From positions 456,944 through 520,943 of the forward strand of contig CP141729.1 in assembly GCA_035621215.1 (NCBI GenBank): a DNA stretch of 64,000 bases. The letters are read 5' to 3'. This document shows, piece by piece, positions 51,226 to 60,211 of this stretch. The DNA is from Oscillospiraceae bacterium MB08-C2-2 (lineage in GTDB: Bacteria > Bacillota > Clostridia > Oscillospirales > Ruminococcaceae). The translations under genes were made by a program, and so were the position numbers. Positions within the stretch are counted from its first letter, which is position 1; each line of letters opens with the position of its first letter. Under the pieces are notes generated by a model. It was given only the letters and a program-made list of their open reading frames with translations. It was not told the origin of the DNA and did not search any database.

Positions 51226-51555
51226 CTAGTCCTGCTTTTTTGCAAGAGCCTTGTTTTCTCTCTTGGGGTTTGCCGGGAACCACCCTTTTTTCACCCGGTG
51301 TTCCTGCTCAAACAATTCTTTGATGCTCCAAAAACAGGAAAATCCCGTTACCCCCAAAACAGCAGATGGAAGCGTGCTTTTCACTAGGATCGAGCCTATC
51401 ACAAATAAAAGACCACCCACTAAAAAGGCCGGAAAAATGCGTTTGGAAAAATAATACTCTGCCTTTATTACAATGGGGTGAAAAAGCCCTATAATCAAAA
51501 AAGAACAGAATCCAATCAGTATGCCGTCAAAAATATGCTTTACCCCCAATCTCAA
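51226..51555 (-). CDS. DUF4491 family membrane protein
   Basis: A small membrane protein with three hydrophobic helices, GILIGFCSFLIIGLFHPIVIKAEYYFSKR, FLVGGLLFVIGSILV and AVLGVTGFSCFWSIKELFEQEHRVKKGWFPANPKR. The last segment is characteristic of DUF4491. Its function is unknown. The frame is open to 51615, but an extended -10 (TGC-TACAAT, 51583-51588) would place the transcript start near 51576, so TTG 51555 is given as a probable start. It ends with a basic tail. Confidence 0.72.
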   Translation of the reverse strand: MRLGVKHIFDGILIGFCSFLIIGLFHPIVIKAEYYFSKRIFPAFLVGGLLFVIGSILVKSTLPSAVLGVTGFSCFWSIKELFEQEHRVKKGWFPANPKRENKALAKKQD

Positions 51556-51641
51556 TGCAGTGGATATCCTTAAACTGGTAATATTGTAGCATATATTGCC
51601 CATCTTGAAAAGCAAATAAACTTATCGCCCATACTTATGTG

Positions 51642-52121
51642 TCACTTGATGAGTGTTTCCCCATCATCCGGTTTCGGAAGGCATTGGGGGTTGAGCGTGA
51701 GAAATTCCACCAGCACCTTTAGCCTGCTTATGGTGTAGCTGCTTAAAAAATGCTCGATCTGCTCGGTCTCTTTTAAAGGATCACGGCTGCCAAGCAGTGT
51801 GAGAAAGGCCTCCATGGTCTGGTGGCGATCCAGCAGATACTGGCCGTTTTCTCTCCCTTTTTTGGTGAGCTGGATGCTTTCATTGCGGTCATATTCCAGA
51901 TAGCCCAGTTCTGTGAGCTTTAAAATCATTTTAGAAGCGGAAGAGGGGCGAACATGCAGCTGCTCCGATAACCGCCCTACCCGGGTATAGCCATCCTGCA
52001 AGCAGAGCTTAAAAGCCATTTCAAGGTAATCCTCCATAGCGGGGGTGAGGGAGGAATCCTGCTTGTTCATCAGTTGAAAGCCTCTGACAGTGTGATACTG
52101 AGAGCTTGTATTGTCTTTCAT
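51642..52121 (-). CDS. mntR: MntR-like DtxR-family metal-dependent repressor
   Basis: A 159-residue repressor. The winged helix (EDYLEMAFKLCLQDGYTRVGRLSEQLHVRPSSASKMILKLTELGYLEYD) is followed by a dimerisation domain. Residues matching the MntR metal ligands are present: Asp and Glu in MEDYLE, His in LLDRHQ, and Glu, Glu, His in ETEQIEH. It lacks the SH3-like domain of DtxR, as MntR does. ATG 52121 follows AAAGGA. It lies divergently from the metal transporter operon and is its likely Mn-dependent repressor. Confidence 0.87.
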   Translation of the reverse strand: MKDNTSSQYHTVRGFQLMNKQDSSLTPAMEDYLEMAFKLCLQDGYTRVGRLSEQLHVRPSSASKMILKLTELGYLEYDRNESIQLTKKGRENGQYLLDRHQTMEAFLTLLGSRDPLKETEQIEHFLSSYTISRLKVLVEFLTLNPQCLPKPDDGETLIK

Positions 52122-52313
52122 TGCGTCCAATCCTTTACCTGTTTTCTACAGTATATTCGTAACATAGGAGCTTTAAGCATCATATATTAGTCAAGGGAAA
52201 GGCTCTTTCCTGCGGCTAACAGACCAAGATATATTCTTATAGTGGTTTGATTGAACATATTGGTGCGTTTGCTTTTTTAGAACCTGTCTATCTCTTAAAA
52301 TCAAGAGGGTAGT

Positions 52314-52525
52314 ATGACACCCAATAAAGAGGATTATTGAAAGAAGAATTAGAAGCCGGGCGAAGAAAAACTCGCGTTGGCAACAAAAATATAGCGCAGG
52401 TTCTGGGGGTTGCAGAGAGGACCTGATTGATTACCAGCCTTATCAGGGTTTGCAGCTTACGGTGCAGGGGATACAGGCTGTCATTTCCGTGCTGGGAGAG
52501 GCATCTGAAGGTATTTCTCATACGC
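52314..52525 (+). pseudogene. Decayed second MntR/DtxR-family gene
   Basis: AGAGGG and ATG 52314 start MTPNKEDY. A frameshift then moves the match to another frame, reading ELEAGRRKTRVGNKNIAQVLGVAERT. A further deletion or frameshift near 52422 moves it to DLIDYQPYQGLQLTVQG. These three pieces align in order with the winged helix of MntR (helix-turn-helix, then the wing ending in a GLxLTxxG pattern). The recognition helix between them is missing. The dimerisation domain is largely gone. It lies directly upstream of the metal transporter genes. Confidence 0.7.
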
Positions 52526-52593
52526 CAATTAGGCTATTTCTGAAGCGAAGCTTATGTGTCAACTTAATTTACAATTCTGGAGGTCCGTTACTT

Positions 52594-53532
52594 ATGCAAA
52601 GAAAAATAAATCTGCTGGCAGGTGTGCTGCTTTCCTTTACGCTGGTGCTTACCGGCTGTGGCACTTCGGCGGCACCTGTGGATGATTCCGGCTCCAATGC
52701 TCTCAACATTGTGGCAACCACCACCATGCTGGCCGATCTGACCGCAGTCATTGGCGGAGAGCATGTGGCCGTAAATGGGCTTATGGGGCCTGGGATAGAC
52801 CCACACCTGTATCAGGCCAGTGCAGGGGATGTGAGCCTGATGCAAAAAGCGGATATTGTGGTTTACAACGGCCTGCATCTGGAAGGGAAGATGGGGGAGA
52901 TTTTTGAGTCACTTTCCCAGCAGGGAGCCGATGTGATCTGCATTCAGGAGGGGCTCGATTCCCAGCGCCTGCTGGAGACACAGGAAAAGGGTGTTTATGA
53001 CCCACACATCTGGTTCGATTGTTCCTTGTGGGCCCAAGCGGCGGAGCATGTTGCCAAGGAGCTTGCGGAAGCAGATCCCACCCATGCCCAGGACTATAAT
53101 GCCAACTTAGAAGCCTATTTAAAAGAGCTGGAGGAGTTGGATTCCTATGTAAAAGGCCGGGCGCAGGAGCTGGCACCGGAGCAGCGTGTTTTGGTTACCG
53201 CTCATGATGCTTTCCGGTATTTTGGAAAGGCTTATGGCTTTGAGGTCAAGGGCCTGCAGGGAATCAGCACCGATGCAGAAGCAGGAACCGCCGATGTAAG
53301 CCTGCTGGCAGAATACATTGCAGCCAATAAAATTAAGGCTATTTTCGTGGAATCCTCGGTGCCTCCCAAAACCATTGAGGCTTTGCAAGCCGCTGTAAAG
53401 GCAAAAGGCTTTTCAGTCAATATCGGCGGAGAGCTGTATTCCGATTCGCTGGGCGGAGAAGGCTCAGAAGCGGATACCTATATTTTAACGGTTAAGGCGA
53501 ATGTTGATACCATTGTAGATGCCCTGAAATAA
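52594..53532 (+). CDS. Metal ABC transporter substrate-binding lipoprotein (TroA/MntA type)
   Basis: A 312-residue cluster A-I binding lipoprotein for Mn2+ or Zn2+. The lipobox is LTGC (Cys22). Metal-site His residues appear in GIDPHLYQ, YDPHIWFD and TAHDAFRYFGKAYG, with an acidic ligand toward the C terminus. It lacks the long His-rich loop typical of zinc-specific ZnuA, which favours manganese or iron. GGAGG precedes ATG 52594; the frame is open further upstream only because it runs into the decayed regulator. Confidence 0.92.
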   Translation: MQRKINLLAGVLLSFTLVLTGCGTSAAPVDDSGSNALNIVATTTMLADLTAVIGGEHVAVNGLMGPGIDPHLYQASAGDVSLMQKADIVVYNGLHLEGKMGEIFESLSQQGADVICIQEGLDSQRLLETQEKGVYDPHIWFDCSLWAQAAEHVAKELAEADPTHAQDYNANLEAYLKELEELDSYVKGRAQELAPEQRVLVTAHDAFRYFGKAYGFEVKGLQGISTDAEAGTADVSLLAEYIAANKIKAIFVESSVPPKTIEALQAAVKAKGFSVNIGGELYSDSLGGEGSEADTYILTVKANVDTIVDALK

Positions 53533-53590
53533 CTCGATATAAACCAGCCCGGCCTAGAGGCGGGTCTGAACACACATGGAGGAGCTTAAC

Positions 53591-54349
53591 GTGAATACAA
53601 AACAGCTGGATTATGCTGTAGAAATAAAGGCACTGACAGTTGCCTATGATACCAAGCCGGTTCTGTGGGATGTTGGTTTGAAAATTCCCCAAGGCGAACT
53701 GATGGCGGTAGTAGGCCCCAACGGAGCTGGAAAAACAACCTTGATCAAAGCCATGATGGGCCTTTTAAAGCCGGTTTCGGGTACAGTGGAATTTTGGTCC
53801 GATCAAACAGAGAATACCCGGAGTCAGCACAGCCGCGTGGGTTATGTGCCCCAAAACGGCAGCGTGGATTGGGATTTTCCCGCTACGGTGCTGGATGTAG
53901 TTTTGATGGGCTGCTATGGCAGGCTGGGCTGGATTCGCAGGCCCGGCAAAAAGGATCGGGAGCAGGCCTTGCAGATGCTCGGCAAGGTAGGCATGGAGGA
54001 ATATGCCTACCGACAGATCAGCCAGCTTTCGGGCGGTCAGCAGCAGCGGGTTTTTTTGGCTCGTGCCCTGATCCAGCAGGCTGAGGTCTATTTTATGGAT
54101 GAACCCTTTAAAGGTGTGGATGCCCAGACCGAAAAGGCCATTGTTGCTCTGCTCAGGGAACTGAAAAATGAGGGCAGAACTGTGGTGGTGGTGCACCATG
54201 ATCTGCAAACGGTAGCGGAATATTTTGATTGGGTCACCCTGATCAATCTGGGGGTCATTGCCTGTGGCCCTGTTGAGGAGGTTTTCCATGAAGAGAACCT
54301 GAAAAAAACCTACCGCAGCACCAATACCCTGCTCAGGAGTGTGGTGTAA
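53591..54349 (+). CDS. Metal ABC transporter ATP-binding protein
   Basis: About 252 residues. Walker A is GPNGAGKTT, the signature LSGGQQQRVFLARAL and Walker B VYFMDEPFKGVD, with the switch His in VVVVHHDLQT. It energises the MntABCD/TroABCD-type transporter. GTG 53591 is preferred because GGAGGAG sits seven bases before it; the in-frame ATG at 53576 overlaps that RBS and has none of its own. Confidence 0.93.
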   Translation: MNTKQLDYAVEIKALTVAYDTKPVLWDVGLKIPQGELMAVVGPNGAGKTTLIKAMMGLLKPVSGTVEFWSDQTENTRSQHSRVGYVPQNGSVDWDFPATVLDVVLMGCYGRLGWIRRPGKKDREQALQMLGKVGMEEYAYRQISQLSGGQQQRVFLARALIQQAEVYFMDEPFKGVDAQTEKAIVALLRELKNEGRTVVVVHHDLQTVAEYFDWVTLINLGVIACGPVEEVFHEENLKKTYRSTNTLLRSVV

Positions 54350-54350
54350 G

Positions 54351-55274
54351 ATGGCAGCGCTTATTTCGCTCCTTCACGATTATACCTTTCAGACAGTGGC
54401 GCTGGGTTCTGCACTTTTAGGTATTATCAGCGGTGTGCTGGGGAGCTTTGCGGTGCTGCGCAGGCAAAGCCTTCTGGGGGATGGGGTTTCCCATTCCGCC
54501 CTGCCGGGCGTGGTAATGGCTTTTATTCTGCTGGGCAGCAAAAATACAGAGGTTTTGCTGTTGGGAGCGTTGCTCTCCGGGCTTGCTTCCACTCTGCTGA
54601 TTTTGGGAATTACCCGCTACAGCCGAATCAAGTTTGACAGTGCCTTGGCGCTTGTGATGTCGGTTTTCTTTGGGCTGGGGCTGGTGCTTCTTACTTACGT
54701 GCAGAAATTGCCCAATTCCAATCAGGCGGGTCTCAAACGCTTTATCTTTGGGCAGGCCTCTACACTGCTCCAAAGAGATGTACTTCTTATGGCTGGCTGC
54801 GGTGCTATTTTGCTGCTGCTTGTGGCCCTGTTTTGGAAAGAACTGAGCCTGTTTACCTTTGACAGTGAATTTGCTCAAAGCTTAGGTTTTTCTCCCAAAT
54901 GGCTGAACCTGCTGCTTTCCTTTATGATTGTGGTATCCATTATCCTAGGCTTGCAGACAGTGGGCGTGATTCTGATGAGCGCCATGTTGATTGCGCCAGC
55001 GGTAGCCGCCCGTCAGTGGACTGACCGACTGTGGGTTATGGTAATATTGGCGGCTTTGTTCGGAGCCGTTGCCGGTGTTGCGGGCACAGCGGCCAGCTCG
55101 CTGACTCCCAAGCTGCCCACTGGCCCTGCCATTGTGGTATTTGTCAGCCTGTTTGTGTTGATCGGGGTGCTGTTTGCGCCGGGGCGGGGCATTCTGCACC
55201 GGATTTGGAGGCGCTGGAGAAATCGTCAGCTGCTGCTAAAAGAAGGAGGTAAGCCGGATGTCCCCGCAGTTTGA
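54351..55274 (+). CDS. Metal ABC transporter permease, first subunit
   Basis: A 307-residue ABC-3 family permease with eight to nine helices. Features are ALGSALLGIISGVLGSFAVLRRQSLLGDGVSHSALPGVVMAF, LVTYVQKLPNSNQAGLKRFIFGQ and TVGVILMSAMLIAPAVAARQWTDRL. It pairs with the next permease in the membrane. ATG 54351 begins one base after the ATPase stop. The 3' end overlaps the next gene by 17 bases. Confidence 0.93.
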   Translation: MAALISLLHDYTFQTVALGSALLGIISGVLGSFAVLRRQSLLGDGVSHSALPGVVMAFILLGSKNTEVLLLGALLSGLASTLLILGITRYSRIKFDSALALVMSVFFGLGLVLLTYVQKLPNSNQAGLKRFIFGQASTLLQRDVLLMAGCGAILLLLVALFWKELSLFTFDSEFAQSLGFSPKWLNLLLSFMIVVSIILGLQTVGVILMSAMLIAPAVAARQWTDRLWVMVILAALFGAVAGVAGTAASSLTPKLPTGPAIVVFVSLFVLIGVLFAPGRGILHRIWRRWRNRQLLLKEGGKPDVPAV

Positions 55275-56187
55275 AATACAGCTCATCGCCGTGATTGTGG
55301 CGGCAACCTGCGCATTACCCGGGGTTTTTCTGGTGCTGCGCAAAATGTCTATGATGTCCGATTCCATTACCCATACCATTCTTTTGGGGATTGTGCTGGC
55401 CTTTTTTGTCACCCATGACCTTTCCTCGCCTTTTCTCATTGTGGGTGCGGCACTGATCGGTGTGGCTACCGTGTGGCTCACCGAAGCGCTGGGGCGTACC
55501 CGGCTTCTTGCGGAAGATGCCGCTATTGGCATTGTTTTTCCTCTGCTTTTTTCCATTGCCATTATTCTCATTACCCGTTATGCCGGTTCGGTGCATCTGG
55601 ATACCGACTCGGTGCTTCTGGGCGAGCTGGCCTTTGCACCCTTTGACAGAATGGTGGTTGCAGGCGTGGATATAGGCGCAAAATCCATTTATACCATGGG
55701 CGCTTTGCTTCTGCTGAATCTGGTGGCCATCACCGTCTTTTTCAAGGAGCTAAAGCTGGCTACCTTTGATCCGATGCTGGCAGCTGTTCTGGGTTTTGCA
55801 CCGGGGCTTCTCCATTATGGCCTGATGACACTGGTTTCACTCACTACCGTGGGAGCCTTTCAGGCGGTCGGCTCGGTGCTTGTGGTGGCTTTTATGATCG
55901 GGCCGCCGGTAACCGCCTACCTGCTCACAGATGATCTCAAAAAAATGCTGATTTTCAGTGGATTGATTGGCGGGATTAACGGTATTACAGGATACCATCT
56001 GGCTGTGGTGTTGGATGTTTCCATTGCGGGAAGTATGGCTGTAATGACAGGCCTTGTGTTTTTGCTGGTGTTTGTTGCGGCTCCCCGCCGTGGTTTGGTG
56101 AGTGCTTTGATTAGGCGCAGAAAGCAAAAAATCGAGTTTTCCCGCATGGTGCAGGAGGGTGTTGTTTCCGGTTCCTTTGCTGAATAA
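55258..56187 (+). CDS. Metal ABC transporter permease, second subunit
   Basis: A 309-residue ABC-3 permease, paralogous to the preceding gene. Motifs include CALPGVFLVLRKMSMMSDSITHTILLGIVLAFF, LDTDSVLLGELAFAPFDR and TTVGAFQAVGSVLVVAFMIGPPVTAYLLTDDLKKM. Two permeases with one ATPase and one binding protein are the TroABCD/MntABCD arrangement. AAGGAGG precedes the ATG. A terminator follows the stop. Confidence 0.93.
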   Translation: MSPQFEIQLIAVIVAATCALPGVFLVLRKMSMMSDSITHTILLGIVLAFFVTHDLSSPFLIVGAALIGVATVWLTEALGRTRLLAEDAAIGIVFPLLFSIAIILITRYAGSVHLDTDSVLLGELAFAPFDRMVVAGVDIGAKSIYTMGALLLLNLVAITVFFKELKLATFDPMLAAVLGFAPGLLHYGLMTLVSLTTVGAFQAVGSVLVVAFMIGPPVTAYLLTDDLKKMLIFSGLIGGINGITGYHLAVVLDVSIAGSMAVMTGLVFLLVFVAAPRRGLVSALIRRRKQKIEFSRMVQEGVVSGSFAE

Positions 56188-56203
56188 TCATATTTTCCCT
56201 TAT

Positions 56204-56242
56204 ATTACACCGGTGAGTTTGGAATAAATTCATCGGTGTAAT
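56204..56242 (+). terminator. Terminator of the metal transporter operon
   Basis: ATTACACCGGTGA pairs with TCATCGGTGTAAT (one mismatch) around an AT-rich loop, followed by TTTATAAA. Confidence 0.75.
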
Positions 56243-56335
56243 TTTATAAAAAAACTCTTTTAAAGTAGCGTTTTTTTTATATTTTGTGATATACTTATTT
56301 AGTATCTTGGTAAATTATGGATGGAGGGTTTTTGT

Positions 56336-59257
56336 ATGAATGGACATATAAAAGCAAGGATGCGTATAATCAGTGTATTTTTAGTGCTGGTGCTGGTTTC
56401 AGGCTTGATGCCGCTTGAGGGTGTTTTAAATCTGACGGCTTATGGAGCATCTGCAAATCTTGGTCACTCCAGTGCCACTGTGAAGGTAATCCTGAATGGT
56501 GAACCCACTCAGATTTCTCAATGGGTTGAGTTGTATGCAAAAGACGCCGGCGAAAGTCAGTTCTCAATAAAAAACTACCTATATGTTGATTCGCAAGGGG
56601 AGGTTACCCTCAACAACTTAGAGGTCGGAAGCCAATATTATTTTTATGTGCCAAGCGATAATTACAACTACCCTACCTATGACGGCAAAGAACTTGGAAA
56701 AATATTTACCTATCCCGATCTTCCGAAAGAAATTATGCTCAATAGTCGTGTTCAAGTTACGGCTTCTGTATTTTTAAACAACCAGCCAGCATCCGGTATC
56801 CAGGTTGAGCTAAGGAAAATTGGTATTCCCTCCATGACAGCTACATCAGATGACAATGGCAAGGTATCTTTTAATTCGGTGGAACCGGGCAATGACTATT
56901 ATCTTGTCGTCTACAATACACCTGCGTATGCACTCTATAATGGGGAAGATCTTGGTAAAACTTTTTCGGTTCCTTTGAGTGGAGAAGCACCGGCTATTCA
57001 TTTGGATCCGGGCAATCAAATCTCCACCACAGTCACTTTTAACGGCAAAGCCGTTTCGAATGCAAGCGTATGGCTGTTTAGAAAAGATGGTTCCGCACTG
57101 TCTATTGAGGGGCTGAATCGAGCTGATGGCGTTGTCGATTTTCCCGCCGTTCCCAATGGAGAATATTACTTTGATGTCGTTGCTACAGATGATTATGAAT
57201 ACGATGGTTCTGACATTGACATGTACTTCACAGTGCCGGGAACCATTCCTGCAATAGAACTGATGCCTTCCTATTCGGCAACTACCACGGTAACTTTGAA
57301 TGGAGTCCCTCAAAACAATGTGAAGGTTGATATAGTCAGGTCTGGCTATTATGGGCGGGGTGATGTTGAATACACCGATTCACAGGGCCGTGTCACCTTT
57401 AATAGACTATCGGGTAATGGCAGTTATTATTTTCGTGTTGACAGAACAAACACCCATGCACAATACGATGGCAGTGAGCTGGGGAAAACTTTTAAAGGCA
57501 ATGTCACTGCTCCTGCAATCCAGTTGGACCCCGGGCATTCCATTACAACAAGAGTACTGTTCAATGGGGTGCCTCAGAGCAATATAAGTGTTAACTTGTG
57601 TGCTGCTGGCCATGATACAATATCTGCTACCAGCGATGTAAATGGATTTGTAACCTTCACTACCTTGTCCCCAACAGCATCCTATTATTTTTGGGTAAGT
57701 GCGGACAGCAACGATCCCTTTGCTGTATATGACGGAAAATTTACTCGGCAATCATTCAAAGTTACAGATACTATACCCACTATTGACTTGGAGCCCGCAA
57801 ACACGGTTACAGCCCAAGTTTTTTTAGACGGCACCCCTGTTTCAGATATTAGAATTGAGTTGGATTTTAGTAGAACCCAAAATGGTGGTGTTGCCAGAAC
57901 AGGTTATTGGCGAACTTACCCTGATGAAAATGGTAATGTTACGTTTACCAATGTACCGGCAGCTACTAAAGCATATTTTATCGTAAGAAGCAATAGAGGA
58001 GATTTTGCTGATTACAATGGCAGAACTTTGGGGAATATCTTCTCGATTCCGGGCAATGCCCCCAATATTATGCTGGAAAGAGGGCACACAGTAACAACAA
58101 CGGTGCGCCTTAATGGAACCCCTGCCAGAAATGTATGGGTTAGCATTACAAATGGGCGCGGTGCCCGAACAGATGAGAACGGCCGAGTCGCCTTAACCAA
58201 TGTAGCAACACAGTCAAAAGCTTATTTTAGCGTTAGCCGTGAAAGAGGGCTGCACGCTCAGTACGTTGGTGCGGCCCAAGGGATAACCTTTGCTACGCCA
58301 TCGGAGGCTTATCCGGAGATAGACCTGATAACCGGTGTGACTGCCTTCGCAAAATTCACTTATAACGGTCGACCTCCAGTAGGATATGAATACGATTTGT
58401 ATCAAATGACTGATCTAGATACACGTGTCTTTATTGATACTTTTTTAGCCAATGAAAATGGTGAAGTCACACTGACCAATATTGCGCCTGGTGACAATTA
58501 TTATTTTGAAGCTTATAATAATGTTGCCGGTTCTATATATTACGATGGCTTCGATCAATATCGTTTCTCTATACCCGGTACAATTAAGACGATCGAATTA
58601 AATGCTTCCAAGCCCTCTGACAGCGGCAGTTCCGATTCTGGCTCAGATCGTAGCGAGCGTGTGGGGATCGATTATACAAAGCAGTCCTCCAATGATTCTG
58701 GCAATATTACCACTGCCGCAGCTCAAGCGGCTGCAAAAAGTTCGGCCGCCAAAGCAGGGGATACTGGTGTAGCAACCGTACGCCTGAAAAATCCCGGAAG
58801 CATTTCTTTGGCCGCTTTGCAGGCCATGACACAAGCAGCCGGGATGCCCACGAAAATACACGCTGATTCTATGAGTGCAGATGGAGAATCTGTGGAGGTG
58901 CGTATTTCCTTTGATCCTGCAAAGGCAGTGAAAGATATCAGTCTCTCTGCTTCTGCGCGTAATTCCACTGCCAAAGCAAGAGAAACCCTCTTTAGCAAGT
59001 GGTTTTCCAATACGGTGCAGGTGATCAGCTTTGAACAGCAAGGAGCTTTTGGCTTCCCGGTAGAAATTGCTGTTAAAATGCGTGAGAAAAATGCGGATAT
59101 CAAGAATCTTGTATTCTATAGCTACAATCAGGCCAGCAACAGCTACCAGAGAATTCCCGATCCCTTAGCTTGGATTGATGTCAACGGCTATATTCATTTC
59201 ACAACCTCCTATGCAGGGGATATTATTATCAGTAAGGGTATATTAACCAGGACCTAA
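56336..59257 (+). CDS. Secreted multi-repeat surface protein
   Basis: A 973-residue exported protein. A long signal peptide (about 1-38, hydrophobic core VFLVLVLVSGLM) is followed by eight repeats of 85-95 residues starting near 46, 138, 229, 314, 401, 489, 584 and 668. Each runs: a strand with V.LNG.P, TD..G.VTF, YYF.V, YDG..LG..F and P.I.L. This is a prealbumin/carboxypeptidase-regulatory-like fold, as in SpaA-type stalk domains. A Ser/Gly linker (758-790) leads to a separate C-terminal domain ending AGDIIISKGILTRT. No LPXTG or S-layer domain is visible, so attachment is unclear. GGAGGG precedes ATG 56336. Confidence 0.82.
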   Translation: MNGHIKARMRIISVFLVLVLVSGLMPLEGVLNLTAYGASANLGHSSATVKVILNGEPTQISQWVELYAKDAGESQFSIKNYLYVDSQGEVTLNNLEVGSQYYFYVPSDNYNYPTYDGKELGKIFTYPDLPKEIMLNSRVQVTASVFLNNQPASGIQVELRKIGIPSMTATSDDNGKVSFNSVEPGNDYYLVVYNTPAYALYNGEDLGKTFSVPLSGEAPAIHLDPGNQISTTVTFNGKAVSNASVWLFRKDGSALSIEGLNRADGVVDFPAVPNGEYYFDVVATDDYEYDGSDIDMYFTVPGTIPAIELMPSYSATTTVTLNGVPQNNVKVDIVRSGYYGRGDVEYTDSQGRVTFNRLSGNGSYYFRVDRTNTHAQYDGSELGKTFKGNVTAPAIQLDPGHSITTRVLFNGVPQSNISVNLCAAGHDTISATSDVNGFVTFTTLSPTASYYFWVSADSNDPFAVYDGKFTRQSFKVTDTIPTIDLEPANTVTAQVFLDGTPVSDIRIELDFSRTQNGGVARTGYWRTYPDENGNVTFTNVPAATKAYFIVRSNRGDFADYNGRTLGNIFSIPGNAPNIMLERGHTVTTTVRLNGTPARNVWVSITNGRGARTDENGRVALTNVATQSKAYFSVSRERGLHAQYVGAAQGITFATPSEAYPEIDLITGVTAFAKFTYNGRPPVGYEYDLYQMTDLDTRVFIDTFLANENGEVTLTNIAPGDNYYFEAYNNVAGSIYYDGFDQYRFSIPGTIKTIELNASKPSDSGSSDSGSDRSERVGIDYTKQSSNDSGNITTAAAQAAAKSSAAKAGDTGVATVRLKNPGSISLAALQAMTQAAGMPTKIHADSMSADGESVEVRISFDPAKAVKDISLSASARNSTAKARETLFSKWFSNTVQVISFEQQGAFGFPVEIAVKMREKNADIKNLVFYSYNQASNSYQRIPDPLAWIDVNGYIHFTTSYAGDIIISKGILTRT

Positions 59258-59267
59258 CAAAAATCAG

Positions 59268-59381
59268 GTATGGAATAAGGCAGAAATCAGCCAGGCGTAT
59301 CTCAATCAGAGCTTGCTCTACTTCCTTAAATGTGTGGATAGCAATGAAGATTTTGTAGCGCTGTCGTTAATAGGTTTATAA
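59268..59381 (+). pseudogene. Possible C-terminal remnant of a lost gene
   Basis: Between the surface protein and the MerR gene a frame reads WNKAEISQAYLNQSLLY and then FLKCVDSNEDFVALSL before a stop at 59379. It has coding-like composition but no start codon or RBS, and its upstream part runs into the end of the surface-protein gene. It may be the tail of a deleted gene. No family was recognised. Confidence 0.3.
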
Positions 59382-59408
59382 GGAGAGGTCATCACGGAGA
59401 CAATGCCT

Positions 59409-60143
59409 ATGAGCTATTCTACATCTGCAATTGCCAAAATAGCAGCGGTGCACCCCAACACAGTCCGGTATTACGAAGCAATTGGATACCTGCCTGCTGT
59501 GCATCGCAAAGCAAATGGGTATCGGGTTTTTACCGATGTGCATATAGAGCAGCTCAAACTAATCAAAATTGCACATCGAAGTGAAATTCTGCAAAATAAT
59601 TTGCGGGAAAAAACCACGGAAATTATTCGGCTGTGTGCTCAAAATGAGTATGAGCAAGCCCTTGCCAACGCCAGAGAGTACCAGACTCTCATTTGTGTGG
59701 AAGAGGAAAAGGCAATGGAAGCCGTTCGGCTTGTTAATGAGCTGCTAAATAGCCAAAGCACCGGCACCGCCCCCCAAGGCTTCACCAGAAGGAAAGCCGC
59801 TGAGTCTCTTGGTGTGACAATGGATGCTCTGCGTAACTGGGAGCTTAACGGGCTTATTGAAATTCCCCGCAAAGTGAATGGCTACAGGTTTTACACCGAA
59901 AAAGAGATGCGGGAACTGAAGATTACCAGGGTGTTGCGCAATGCCAATTATTCCCTCATGGCGATTTTGCGAATGCTCCATCAGTTGCGCGGCAGCCCCA
60001 ATACCGACCTGCGCAAGGCTCTGGATACGCCCAGCCCCCAGGAGGACATTGTGTATGTGACAGATCGCCTGCTCACCTCGTTGATGCAGGCGAAGCGGGA
60101 TGCAGGCGAAATGGTCGCACATATATTGCAGAGAATAAAATAA
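59409..60143 (+). CDS. MerR-family regulator with two DNA-binding domains
   Basis: A 244-residue regulator with tandem MerR helix-turn-helix domains. The first, STSAIAKIAAVHPNTVRYYEAIGYLPAVHRKANGYRVFT, covers residues about 3-70. The second, TRRKAAESLGVTMDALRNWELNGLIEIPRKVNGYRFYT, starts near 125. MerR proteins normally have one domain and act as dimers, so one chain here could bind both half-sites. ATG 59409 is chosen for its spacing to CGGAGAC. A terminator and an ABC exporter follow on the same strand. Confidence 0.88.
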   Translation: MSYSTSAIAKIAAVHPNTVRYYEAIGYLPAVHRKANGYRVFTDVHIEQLKLIKIAHRSEILQNNLREKTTEIIRLCAQNEYEQALANAREYQTLICVEEEKAMEAVRLVNELLNSQSTGTAPQGFTRRKAAESLGVTMDALRNWELNGLIEIPRKVNGYRFYTEKEMRELKITRVLRNANYSLMAILRMLHQLRGSPNTDLRKALDTPSPQEDIVYVTDRLLTSLMQAKRDAGEMVAHILQRIK

Positions 60144-60150
60144 ACCCTCC

Positions 60151-60190
60151 AGTATACCACCAGGCTTTTGTCTGGTGGTATACTTTTTTC
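60151..60190 (+). terminator. Strong terminator between the MerR and ABC genes
   Basis: AGTATACCACCAG pairs perfectly with CTGGTGGTATACT around an eight-base loop, followed by six Ts. It lies between the MerR gene and the ABC operon it probably regulates, only about 20 bp before the latter's start. Confidence 0.93.
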
Positions 60191-60211
60191 ATCACAAAGA
60201 GGAGGGCAATC

